Position numbers and translations under genes: made by a program. Below, piece by piece: positions 15,820-24,026 of a DNA stretch of 64,000 nucleotides. Position 1 is the first letter of the stretch; each line of letters begins with the position of its first letter. Source of the stretch: Brevibacillus choshinensis (lineage in GTDB: Bacteria; Bacillota; Bacilli; Brevibacillales; Brevibacillaceae). Location: positions 594,120 to 658,119 of the forward strand of contig NZ_LJJB01000013.1 of assembly GCF_001420695.1 (NCBI RefSeq), given 5' to 3'. The notes beneath the pieces were generated by a model, which was not told where the DNA came from, made no database searches, and worked only from the letters and a program-made list of their open reading frames with translations.

Positions 15820-17424
15820 ATGAAGTTCCCTAATAGAAACAAGCCAAAAGATTTGATCGAGACGATTGACACCTGCAGTCTGATGGAATTGGAGGGCATC
15901 CCCCTCTTACCGCGGCTTGATGAGAATGTTGTTTTTTTAAAGCGGCTGTTTTCCGATTGCTCTGATTTTGTTCTACGAGAGTTTCAAATGAAAAACAGTG
16001 TCCGGGCCATCGCGGTTTTTGTGGATGGATTGATTGATACCAAAGAAGTAAATCAGGCGTTAAAGTCGTTAATGATCTTGGAAGATGGCGACGAAGATAT
16101 CGAAGTGATCGAGGAAGCCCTTTTGCCCGTCTCGCAAATAGCTCGAGTCGATGATTACAAAAAGCTATTGCAGGCTGTCCTATCCGGCGATACGGGCATA
16201 CTCGTGGAAGGAAACGAAGAGGGACTCACCCTGGGAATCCGCGGGGCGGAAAAACGCTCGGTAAACGAACCGGAGGGCGAGGCCGTTGTCCGCGGCCCCC
16301 GCGAAGGCTTTATCGAAAACATCCGCACAAATACATCGATGCTGCGCCGAAAGCTGAAAACGCCACGACTGAAAATGAAGTCATTAGTGGTTGGACGAGA
16401 GACAAACACCAACATTGTGGTTTCCTTCTTGGAGGGAATTGCGGATCCCCAAGTCGTGAAAGAAGTGTCCCAGCGAATCAGCAATATCGATATGGATGCC
16501 GTATTGGAAAGCGGCTATATCGAAGAGTTGATCCAGGACAATGCGTACTCCCCTTTCCCACAGGTGATGTATTCCGAGCGTCCGGACACGATAGCTGGGG
16601 CTTTGCTTGAGGGGCGCGTAGCCATTTTCGTGGACGGAACTCCAATGGTGTTGATCGTCCCTGCAACCTTCTGGATGATGATGCAAGCGAGTGAAGACTA
16701 TTTCGAACGTTCCATAATGACGACCCTGGTCCGATTGTTGCGCTTTCTGTTCTTGGTACTCGCGCTGGTTACCCCTGCCTTCTATGTGGCGATTACCACG
16801 TTTCATCAACAGATGCTGCCAACGACTCTATTGCTTAGCGTTGCCGCTGCCCGTGAGTCGATTCCTTTTCCGGCCATTGTGGAGGCACTGATAATGGAAA
16901 TCTCCTTTGAAGCGTTGCGGGAAGCAGGGATCCGCCTGCCCAAGACCGTGGGCCAAGCTGTCAGTATTCTGGGAGCGCTGGTTGTTGGCCAGGCAGCCGT
17001 ACAGGCAGGGATCGTCTCTGCGCCGATGGTTATTGTCGTTTCTCTTACAGGGATTGCCTCATTTACCATCCCTCATTTCAACGCTTCCATCTCGATCAGG
17101 ATCCTACGCTTTCCATTGATGATAGCCGCTTCGATACTCGGGATCTACGGGATCCTGGTCGGGGTCCTGGTCATGCTGGGTCATATGGCAAACCTTCGTT
17201 CCTTTGGCGTACCGTATCTCTCACCAATCGCGCCGATGTCGATTGGAGATTTAAAAGACATTTTCATAAGGGTTCCCTGGTCCATGATGGAAAAGCGCCC
17301 GAGCTTTTTGGGCGTGGAAAATGCAAGGAGAATGGACGATGGCTTTGCTAACGAAGTCCAGCAAAAAGGAGGGCAGGCGGGGACATCAGGCAACAGCAAT
17401 TCGAACGAGGAGGGAAAAGCGTGA
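15820..17424 (+). CDS. gerKA: Spore germination receptor A subunit (GerA/GerKA family)
   Basis: A subunit of a nutrient germinant receptor in the spore inner membrane. The 534-residue protein has a hydrophilic N-terminal half (about 1-265) with typical CSLMELEGIPLL..., FVDGLID, RGPREGFIENIRTN, followed by membrane segments (from about 300, LRFLFLVLALVTPAFYVAI) and a charged, Gln/Gly/Asn-rich tail. VLEGRVAIFVDGTP-like text (LLEGRVAIFVDGTP) is a family hallmark. I chose ATG 15820 (after GGTGAAGAG) because it fits the sigma-G promoter; the frame is open upstream to 15670 but that part would precede the start site. It overlaps gerC by four bases. Which nutrient is sensed is unknown. Confidence 0.9.
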   Translation: MKFPNRNKPKDLIETIDTCSLMELEGIPLLPRLDENVVFLKRLFSDCSDFVLREFQMKNSVRAIAVFVDGLIDTKEVNQALKSLMILEDGDEDIEVIEEALLPVSQIARVDDYKKLLQAVLSGDTGILVEGNEEGLTLGIRGAEKRSVNEPEGEAVVRGPREGFIENIRTNTSMLRRKLKTPRLKMKSLVVGRETNTNIVVSFLEGIADPQVVKEVSQRISNIDMDAVLESGYIEELIQDNAYSPFPQVMYSERPDTIAGALLEGRVAIFVDGTPMVLIVPATFWMMMQASEDYFERSIMTTLVRLLRFLFLVLALVTPAFYVAITTFHQQMLPTTLLLSVAAARESIPFPAIVEALIMEISFEALREAGIRLPKTVGQAVSILGALVVGQAAVQAGIVSAPMVIVVSLTGIASFTIPHFNASISIRILRFPLMIAASILGIYGILVGVLVMLGHMANLRSFGVPYLSPIAPMSIGDLKDIFIRVPWSMMEKRPSFLGVENARRMDDGFANEVQQKGGQAGTSGNSNSNEEGKA

Positions 17425-18584
17425 GCCATGTTGCCCGATTTTTCGTGTTGCTGCTCTGTATGCTTGCGATATCAGGTTGCTGGGATCGTCGTGAAGTGAA
17501 TGACATGGCGATCGTCATCGCTATGGGCATGGACAAGGAACCGGATGGGATGTATCGCCTATCAGTACAGGTTCCATTGGTAAGCAGCCTGGGCGCTCAG
17601 TCAGGCGGTGGAGGAGGAACGAGTGGTAACAAGAGTTTCTACGTGGATTCCGCTGTAGGCAAAACAATCAGAGATGCCAATAGTGTCATTCAGTCGAGGA
17701 TGTCTCGCAGTATTTATTACTCGCACCATCGGATGATCGTTATTGGTGAACGATTGGCCGAGGAAGGCTTGAGTGATGCATTGGACATCGTTGCCCGTTT
17801 TCCAGAAAATCGATTGACGGCTTATCTCGTCATGAGCAAAGGCAAAGCGATCGATCTATTAACGGTACAACCGCAATTTGAGCGGTTTTCTGGTGAAGCC
17901 ATGCGAGAACTAATCAAGATGGAAGCGATCCCGGTTTCGCTCAAGGACGTTTCCCAAATGTTGAACACACCGGGTGTGGATGCCTTTCTTCCGGTTCTTT
18001 CAGCTGTGGATTCTCACCCCAAAGGAAAATCGAAAGAAATACAATTCACGGGGATTGCTATGTTTCGAAAAGACAAGATTGTTGCGGTCTCGAAAGTCGA
18101 ACAGATCAGTGGGCTGCGGTGGTTTCAACGTACGTTTATTCCGTTTTCTATCGCCTTGCCGCTAAACAACAAGGAGCGGCTCACCTTTGAGTTCACGAAA
18201 GGGAAAACAGATCTCAAGCCTGTTATTCGGAATGGCCAAATTCAATTCGAGATTACCGCATACGTTACGGCTGTTGTCATCGAGAACATGACAAACCTGG
18301 ACTTGGAAGAGGAAAAGAATATGGTCTTGCTGCAAAACAAGCTTTCCCAAGAAATCAACAGCAGCATAAAAAAGACGTTAGATCTGATGCAAAAAAAACG
18401 CTCCGATCCGATTGGCTTGGGAATCATGCTGGCGCGCCATTATCCTCGCGAATGGCGGGAAACGTATCGGAACAACTGGAACGAGGTGCTTCCGGATCTA
18501 ACTTTCCAGATTCGTTCCAAAGTGAACGTAGCTAGCATCGGTCAGACAACGAAGAATATAACGAAGGAAGAGCACGATGAATAG
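17421..18584 (+). CDS. gerKC: Spore germination receptor C subunit lipoprotein (Ger(x)C)
   Basis: The lipoprotein subunit of the germinant receptor. It has 387 residues with signal MSHVARFFVLLLCMLAISGC and lipobox ISGC, followed directly by the family signature WDRREVNDMAIVIAMGMD. It also shows SMSRSIYYSHHRMIVIGE and FLPVLSA-type blocks. The GTG start overlaps the gerA stop, and its own end overlaps the small membrane protein gene by eight bases. Confidence 0.92.
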   Translation: MSHVARFFVLLLCMLAISGCWDRREVNDMAIVIAMGMDKEPDGMYRLSVQVPLVSSLGAQSGGGGGTSGNKSFYVDSAVGKTIRDANSVIQSRMSRSIYYSHHRMIVIGERLAEEGLSDALDIVARFPENRLTAYLVMSKGKAIDLLTVQPQFERFSGEAMRELIKMEAIPVSLKDVSQMLNTPGVDAFLPVLSAVDSHPKGKSKEIQFTGIAMFRKDKIVAVSKVEQISGLRWFQRTFIPFSIALPLNNKERLTFEFTKGKTDLKPVIRNGQIQFEITAYVTAVVIENMTNLDLEEEKNMVLLQNKLSQEINSSIKKTLDLMQKKRSDPIGLGIMLARHYPREWRETYRNNWNEVLPDLTFQIRSKVNVASIGQTTKNITKEEHDE

Positions 18585-18813
18585 ATTGTTCTTATTCTCG
18601 TTTGGACTGATGTTGATCATCTCCCTGATCGAGTTCATTATCAGCAGCAAAAAAATGGAAGGGAAACAAAAGAGAGTGATTTCCATCCTTTACGTGCTTA
18701 CGGTCGTATTCATGATCGCTCTGCAGTTTCAGTACAATCAGATGGTGCCGACCGGTTACCTGCTCAATTATCTCTCGCCCCGTGTGAAAATATGGATTGA
18801 TCAGATGCTGTAG
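18577..18813 (+). CDS. Small two-TM protein in the ger operon (GerD-subunit-like)
   Basis: A 78-residue protein with two hydrophobic helices (about 3-23 and 36-53) separated by a basic loop SSKKMEGKQKR. Small two-helix 'D' proteins are known from Bacillus germinant receptor operons, where they modulate receptor function; position and topology match. It overlaps gerC and is followed by gerB after 13 bases. Not the same as the unrelated GerD lipoprotein. Confidence 0.75.
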   Translation: MNRLFLFSFGLMLIISLIEFIISSKKMEGKQKRVISILYVLTVVFMIALQFQYNQMVPTGYLLNYLSPRVKIWIDQML

Positions 18814-18826
18814 AGGAGGACGAATC

Positions 18827-20185
18827 ATGATTCACAAGCAAGTCATCAATCATCGGCAAATTGCATGGCTGGTCGGAAGCGTCCTGATGACGGGCATGAT
18901 GATCAGCTTTCTTAGGTCGGTGGTCCAGTTGGCAAGAATGGACGCATGGTTTTCTCAAGTGATACCTGTCGGTTATGCCATCTTGGTGGCGTATGTGCTT
19001 GCGGAATTAACCCGCGTCTTCCCTGGAAAAAACCTCTTTGAAATCTTGTTTATCGTCTGTGGGAAGTGGGTGGGTGGAGCCCTCAACCTGGTCATTCTGT
19101 TTTATATCTGGATCATCTTGGCACTCGATATAAAAGGAGCATCCGATTTTCTCCACATATCACTGCTGCCACATACGCCATTGGAAATCATTTTGCTCGT
19201 CTTTGTTCTGCTGATGATGTACTACGGGCGGACTAGCCTGGAAGTAGCGGCTCGGGTAAATGAAATATATTTTCCCGCTTATTTTTTGTGTAACTTACTG
19301 CTTTATTTCTTGTTGGTCAACGAGTACAGTCTCGAACGTTTGGAACCCATCTTGAGCAACAGTTTGGGGAGGATCGCAGTTAGTAATCTCCTGCCTTTAG
19401 GTTTATATGGAGACATTTTGTTATTCGGAGCTTTCCTGCATGCAGTCGCGCAACCTCGCCTGTTTTTTGCGGCAATGAAGCATGGGGTCCTCATTGTCGG
19501 CTTTTCCGCCACGATGATCCTGCTCATCCTTCTCGGGGTCATGGGTTATACCATTGCCAGTCGGTTGAATTTTCCTGTTTATATTCTTGTGCAGCAAATT
19601 CATGTGACCGATTTTCTGGACAGGGTGGAGATGATCGTATTCAGCTTGTGGTTCCCGGCTTTCACCATAAAGGTGATCGTGGCATATTTGGCATTTTTGG
19701 TTGGCATAGGATCATTTGGCGGGCAGCAGCATTACAATGCCTTTAATGCCCCGTGCGGTTGGTTCATGGTGGTGACATCCATGTTGGCCTTTCCGAATGT
19801 GGCGGATATCGATCAATTTATCAGTTACAGCTTGCCGGTCATCGTATTGGTGATTCAAGTACCGTTGCTTGTGTTCTTGTTCGTGATGGCACGAATCAGA
19901 GGAAAACGCGACACCAATGTCGGAATTCCAGAAGGAACCAAATTATATCGCTTTTATAAAAGCGCTGTGAGGACTGGCTATTTATCGCTGCTCGGTTGTG
20001 TGCTTACGGTCGTTATCAGCGACATGTTTGTGGATAAATCACCATGGTGGGGGGGATTAGCGTCGATAGGTTTCATCTTTTGTTTTTTTCTGGCGCTGGT
20101 GGCGAGCTATTTGGAGATGCAAGCATTGAACCATGGCAAGCAAAAGATCGCGAAATCCACGGGACCAGGGGCGTTCCGGCAATAG
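18827..20185 (+). CDS. gerKB: Spore germination receptor B subunit, GerB permease family
   Basis: The integral membrane B subunit, of the APC-superfamily spore germination permease family, thought to hold the germinant-binding pocket. It is 452 residues with about ten hydrophobic segments. The start HKQVINHRQIAWLVGSVLMT and segment GRTSLEVAARVNEIYFP are typical. The length is longer than the usual 360-370 residues: the C-terminal part after about residue 360 carries two extra hydrophobic segments and a basic tail (ALNHGKQKIAKSTGPGAFRQ). The ATG at 18827 follows GAGGAGG. The ligase gene starts only 13 bases after its stop. Confidence 0.88.
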   Translation: MIHKQVINHRQIAWLVGSVLMTGMMISFLRSVVQLARMDAWFSQVIPVGYAILVAYVLAELTRVFPGKNLFEILFIVCGKWVGGALNLVILFYIWIILALDIKGASDFLHISLLPHTPLEIILLVFVLLMMYYGRTSLEVAARVNEIYFPAYFLCNLLLYFLLVNEYSLERLEPILSNSLGRIAVSNLLPLGLYGDILLFGAFLHAVAQPRLFFAAMKHGVLIVGFSATMILLILLGVMGYTIASRLNFPVYILVQQIHVTDFLDRVEMIVFSLWFPAFTIKVIVAYLAFLVGIGSFGGQQHYNAFNAPCGWFMVVTSMLAFPNVADIDQFISYSLPVIVLVIQVPLLVFLFVMARIRGKRDTNVGIPEGTKLYRFYKSAVRTGYLSLLGCVLTVVISDMFVDKSPWWGGLASIGFIFCFFLALVASYLEMQALNHGKQKIAKSTGPGAFRQ

Positions 20186-20198
20186 GGGGAGGGTAATG

Positions 20199-21152
20199 AT
20201 GAAGCCGATCATTCCGATGGAACCGATAAGCTGTGACATTCTTCCTCGTGGCGACGAATGGGCCGCACAAGTCAAGTGGGATGGTGTTCGAGTTCTAACT
20301 TACTATGATAGTCGTGAGGTCCAACTCTTTAACAGGAGATTAAATGAACGTACTTTCCATTTTCCGGAGGTTACTGATCTCTCCTCTTACTGTAATGCCC
20401 ACTCGGTTATTTTAGATGGTGAAGTGATTGCTCTCGGATCAGATGGCAAGCCCTCTTTTTACGAAGTGATGCGGAGAGATGGTCTGCGACGGTTGGAAAA
20501 AGTTCCGCAGATTCAAAAAGCAGTTCCCATCACCTACATGATCTTTGACGTTCTCTATTTGAATGGTCAATGGATAACTTCTTACCCGCTAAAGGAACGG
20601 CAGCAAATACTTAACTCGATAATCACTCCTAATAACCACGTTCAACTCGTTGAGAATTTTAATAACGCTGAAGCCTTGTACCAAGTCATTCAAACCCAGG
20701 GAATGGAAGGGGTATTAATTAAAGACCTTACTAGTAGTTACTTGATAAACGGAAAAGATCAGCGATGGAGGAAGAAAAAATTTTATCGGGATATTATTGC
20801 TGTGGTCGGTGGGGTTACCATAAGAAATAATATAGTAAATTCACTCCTCCTCGGACTCTTTGATAAGCACGAACATCTATGGTATATCGGACATGCAGGG
20901 ACCGGACGTTTGACGCAAGCGGATTGGCGGAACCTGACGGAACGAGTAAAACCACTCGTCACAGAGCACAAGCCCTTTGCGAATTTGCCCCCGCGAACGG
21001 TAGATACCTGGTGGCTAAAGCCTGAGCTTACGGTCAAAATTGTCTATGCGGAATGGAAAGAGGGACATTCCTTGCGACAGCCGAGCATCCAAGGATTTGT
21101 AGACATTCCTGCAGAACAATGCACGCTTGAACCACAAGAGAAAAGGGAATAA
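20199..21152 (+). CDS. ATP-dependent DNA ligase (NHEJ ligase domain)
   Basis: A 317-residue stand-alone ligase of the LigD ligase-domain type that seals ends joined through Ku. The adenylation motif I is VKWDGVRVL with the nucleophile Lys near residue 25; later motifs are visible as DGEVIAL (motif III-like), EGVLIKD (motif IV) and WRKKKFYRD (motif V). A C-terminal OB-fold half follows. ATG 20199 is chosen (ATGATG; GGGGGAGGG five bases upstream). It follows gerB by 13 bases with no terminator, so it should be part of the ger operon and share its sigma-G promoter. No phosphoesterase domain is present. Confidence 0.92.
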   Translation: MKPIIPMEPISCDILPRGDEWAAQVKWDGVRVLTYYDSREVQLFNRRLNERTFHFPEVTDLSSYCNAHSVILDGEVIALGSDGKPSFYEVMRRDGLRRLEKVPQIQKAVPITYMIFDVLYLNGQWITSYPLKERQQILNSIITPNNHVQLVENFNNAEALYQVIQTQGMEGVLIKDLTSSYLINGKDQRWRKKKFYRDIIAVVGGVTIRNNIVNSLLLGLFDKHEHLWYIGHAGTGRLTQADWRNLTERVKPLVTEHKPFANLPPRTVDTWWLKPELTVKIVYAEWKEGHSLRQPSIQGFVDIPAEQCTLEPQEKRE

Positions 21153-21154
21153 AG

Positions 21155-21184
21155 AAGCCCAATGCGAGTCGTGCACTGGGCTTT
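21155..21184 (+). terminator. Terminator of the ger-ligase operon
   Basis: AAGCCCA.TGC and GCA.TGGGCTT form a stem ending in CTTTACT; the T run is short but the stem is strong and sits directly at the ligase stop. Confidence 0.65.
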
Positions 21185-21201
21185 ACTAATTACTCAATTA
21201 C

Positions 21202-21318
21202 TTAAAGGATGCATATTCTTCATCGGCCATTACGACGCTACCATTGATCGCGCTTGCTTCCGGCAAAGAAAGCAGATAAACCGAGTCTGCGATTTGTTCG
21301 TTTGATCTGCTAAAGATG
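21202..21318 (-). pseudogene. Remnant of a short-chain dehydrogenase, C-terminus only
   Basis: The minus strand reads ...EQIADSVYLLSLPEASAINGS, then VVMADEEYASFK and a stop. This is the typical C-terminal end of short-chain dehydrogenase/reductases (E-x-IAD-x-V-x-L-L-x-L-P...I-N-G). Upstream of about 21318 the frame stays open but no longer looks like the family, and no catalytic YxxxK or Rossmann start is present. About 35 codons survive. Confidence 0.6.
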
Positions 21319-21460
21319 GAGTGAGTAGTGGAGAGATGAGAAGAATGGGAATTATAAGAAACATTTTATTTGATTAAGTATTGTTATTCGGGTTATACTT
21401 ACTCTAATCATTTACTTAGGTCATTCTCGAGAGTGAGCCATCTTCATGCGCTAGAAAAAT

Positions 21461-21543
21461 GGGCTATATCTGGTTGAGTAACTTCCGCTTTAGTGGTACG
21501 TCCACCACACCTTCAAGCCGGAATGTATTCTCTGATATAGCCC
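21461..21543. other. Highly structured 83-base element of unknown nature
   Basis: GGGCTATATC and GATATAGCCC form a perfect 10-bp outer stem; inside, TTCCGCTT pairs with AAGCCGGAA (one bulge) and GTGGT with ACCAC. The nested stems span most of the element. There is no T run on either side, so it is not a plain terminator. The minus strand also reads a short open stretch ending in VPLKRKLLNQI and a stop, so it could be the decayed end of an insertion sequence. The remaining part of the gap 21319-21671 shows nothing else that I can name. Confidence 0.4.
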
Positions 21544-21671
21544 TTCCTTATTTATTTCACTTTCATTAATACATTTTTAATTGATCTACAATTATCTTGA
21601 TGATTATAATTGCTTTAGTAATTATTTTATAGGCATGATTTCGGTCACGTCTAGGGAAAGAAGGAATTGTC

Positions 21672-22001
21672 TTGCCGTTTCTTCGATTTAAAGGCTTTGA
21701 AAAAGAATGGTTACAAAATGCTTCTCCCGTAATCATTGATGAATTTGCTCGCATAGCAGAGGTAGCAAAGGAAAAAGTGAAAATTGAACTGCTGCTTGTC
21801 GAACAAATCACAAATAGTCCGCTCTCCGTAGAAATTATGATGTTTGAGCGCGAACAAGAAAAGCACGATGCGATCGCCCGTATGATTCATGAGATTCTTA
21901 AACCACATGGCTTTGAGAATACCCATATCTTTTTTATCTTGCTTTCCCCTTCTCTCTATTATAAAGAGGGATTGCCATTGCAGACAAAATCTATGCGCTA
22001 A
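21672..22001 (+). CDS. DUF1904 family protein
   Basis: A 109-residue cytoplasmic protein. The start MPFLRFKGFEKEWLQNASPV and later KVKIELLLVEQITNSPLSVE fit the DUF1904 family as I remember it, a small tautomerase-like alpha/beta fold of unknown function (initial Met-Pro would expose an N-terminal proline, as in tautomerases). The TTG start at 21672 has AAGGAA five bases upstream. It is monocistronic with a strong terminator. Confidence 0.7.
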   Translation: MPFLRFKGFEKEWLQNASPVIIDEFARIAEVAKEKVKIELLLVEQITNSPLSVEIMMFEREQEKHDAIARMIHEILKPHGFENTHIFFILLSPSLYYKEGLPLQTKSMR

Positions 22002-22004
22002 GTC

Positions 22005-22046
22005 AAAAAAGGTCGAATTCCTTTCAGTAGGAACCGACCTTTTTTG
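22005..22046 (+). terminator. Intrinsic terminator after the DUF1904 gene
   Basis: AAAAAAGGTCG..TCCT ... AGGA.CCGACCTTTTTT, a long stem with T run. Confidence 0.9.
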
Positions 22047-22114
22047 TTTTGGGACAGATGTAGCAATAGGCAAATGTTTACGTAATCAAATGCATGGTAA
22101 GGAGAAAAAACGTG

Positions 22115-22419
22115 ATGACACTGACACGTATTGCAACAAAGCCTCGGTTCGTACCTTGGCTCATACTATTGTAGGCAAATTCATTGCTAGTGGGATGTAA
22201 TTACTGGGCGGTCGAAAACAATCGGAATCAAAATACGATTCAAACCATTCCCCGCTATTCTGGTGAAAAGAGCAAGGTCATCCCCTTTGTATACACGGCA
22301 AAAAAAGAACTGACCTTTACCTTCAACGGGATGGGGGATGAAGCGACGATGACGCGATTGAGAGCTTAAAGCGCAAAGGCTTTACCTTTGTAAAAATGGC
22401 GGACTTGATAAAAGAATAG
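22115..22419 (+). pseudogene. Decayed polysaccharide deacetylase lipoprotein, paralogue of the next gene
   Basis: From ATG 22115 (after AAGGAG) the frame reads a signal peptide MTLTRIATKPRFVPWLILL, an in-frame TAG at 22172-22174, then ANSLLVGCNYW with lipobox LVGC. It continues GEKSKVIPFVYTAKKELTFT and FNGMGDEATM, closely matching the N-terminal region of the protein at 22544-24001. At about 22357 the frame shifts and reads ESLKRKGFTFVKMADLIKE then stop, which matches the extreme C-terminus of that protein (EKLRSRGYTFVKMTEMFGP). So about 430 codons are deleted from the middle, with a nonsense mutation in the signal peptide. Confidence 0.8.
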
Positions 22420-22543
22420 CAGTTTTGGCCTATCTAACTGTATGGAATTGTCACTAGCTCTTTGCTTTCTATTGGGAGTAGTATTAAAGACTGTATATGT
22501 AAATGAATCGATGTATGAATGTCGTGTAATAAGGGGTAGAAAG

Positions 22544-24001
22544 ATGCAGACAGGTATAGAAAAAAGAAGTAACCACTTCTTCTTTAAAATGATCCCAGTG
22601 GTCATGGTGCTTTTCTTGTTGACAGGCTGTGTCCCTCTTCGTGGCGAGGAACAAATAGTTGGGTACCGTACACAAGAATCCAAAACTACGCAAAAAGTCA
22701 TCCGCTATACCGGAGAAAAAAGCAAGGCCATCCCCTTCGTGTCCACAACCAAACGAGAGCTGTCTCTTACCTTTAACGGGATGGCAGACAGCGAGACGAT
22801 GAAGAAGCTTTTGGATGAATTGGACAAGTATCATCTAAAGGCTACTTTCTTTTTACCCGGGATGAGAGTAGCAGAGGAACCAAATTTGGCAAAAGAAATC
22901 GCCTCCCGCGGGCACGAAATCGAGAACAACACGTTGAATCAGCTCGATCTGACCAAGCTCAGTTACGATCAGATCTATTCGGAAATCAAACTGAGTAAGG
23001 ATGTTATTCAAAAGGAAACGGGAATAGTTCCACGTTACGTCCGAACAAAAGCAGGCACCTACTCCGACGATATCCGACTGGCGGCAGCCCAAAACGGACA
23101 AGATGCCGTCATTTCCTATAGCCTCTTTCTGCATAACTGGGAAAACGAAACAGACGCACAAAAAATACATTATGTACGAAAATATATCAATCGAGGCGGC
23201 GTCATTACAATAGACACCGAAGAGAGTAAGCAGCTCGTTGAAAATGTTTCTCTCCTTGCAAAGGCTGCTGCCGATGTAGGCTATCAATTCGTCCCCTTGC
23301 ATGACCTGATTGCAGGAGGGAAAGAGAGAAAACCACTTCAAGAAATCGATGGCTATGACGCGGCTGTCATCCATGCAAATGACAGTCAGGCGACCTATCA
23401 CTACGTCATGAAAGAAGAGACGGGGAAAAAACAAATTGCCTTGTCCTTTGACGATTGGGGTACGGACTATACGATCACGCGAATATTGGACACCCTCGAC
23501 AAGTATAGCGTCAAGGCATCGTTCTTTTTGAGAGCGGACGGTGTGGAAAAGAACCCGAATCTAGCAAGGGCGATCGCAGAAGCTGGACATGACGTGGCGA
23601 ACCACACGTATTCGCACCCGGTTGTTACAAAAATCACCCAGATACAGCTGCAAGAAGAAATCGTCAAAGCTCACCAGATTATCACTGAAGCGATCCAGCA
23701 AAAGCCTACGATGTATTTCCGCCCTCCGACTGGGGTATTTGATGAAAGCACGCTAAAGGCGATCGGTGCGACTGGCTACCATAGCATTACGAATTTTGAT
23801 GTAGATCCGTCAGACTATATCAAAAGCAAGACGGCTGACGAGATTGTAAATGCCATCCTGGAGCAGACACACAGTGGGAGCGTCATTCTCCTGCATATGC
23901 TGGACGATACGCACACGGTAGAGGCGTTGCCAATTGTCATAGAAAAGCTAAGAAGCAGAGGCTACACCTTTGTGAAGATGACAGAAATGTTTGGTCCATA
24001 A
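22544..24001 (+). CDS. Polysaccharide deacetylase lipoprotein with two NodB domains, the first degenerate
   Basis: A 485-residue CE4-type protein anchored outside the membrane (lipobox LLTGC near residue 27). Domain 1 (about 65-275) has lost catalytic residues: LTFNGMAD replaces the TFDDG motif and RGHEIENNT replaces the H-(S/T)-x-x-H metal site. Domain 2 (about 295-485) is complete: LSFDDWGTD, ANHTYSHP, YFRPPTGVFD and VILLHM. It should remove N-acetyl groups from a hexosamine polymer. The ATG 22544 follows AAGGGG. It heads a five-gene operon with nucleotide-sugar dehydrogenase and polysaccharide synthase, so its target is probably that exopolysaccharide rather than peptidoglycan. Confidence 0.85.
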   Translation: MQTGIEKRSNHFFFKMIPVVMVLFLLTGCVPLRGEEQIVGYRTQESKTTQKVIRYTGEKSKAIPFVSTTKRELSLTFNGMADSETMKKLLDELDKYHLKATFFLPGMRVAEEPNLAKEIASRGHEIENNTLNQLDLTKLSYDQIYSEIKLSKDVIQKETGIVPRYVRTKAGTYSDDIRLAAAQNGQDAVISYSLFLHNWENETDAQKIHYVRKYINRGGVITIDTEESKQLVENVSLLAKAAADVGYQFVPLHDLIAGGKERKPLQEIDGYDAAVIHANDSQATYHYVMKEETGKKQIALSFDDWGTDYTITRILDTLDKYSVKASFFLRADGVEKNPNLARAIAEAGHDVANHTYSHPVVTKITQIQLQEEIVKAHQIITEAIQQKPTMYFRPPTGVFDESTLKAIGATGYHSITNFDVDPSDYIKSKTADEIVNAILEQTHSGSVILLHMLDDTHTVEALPIVIEKLRSRGYTFVKMTEMFGP

Positions 24002-24026
24002 TCGACAAATAGAGAGGAAGAACAAC

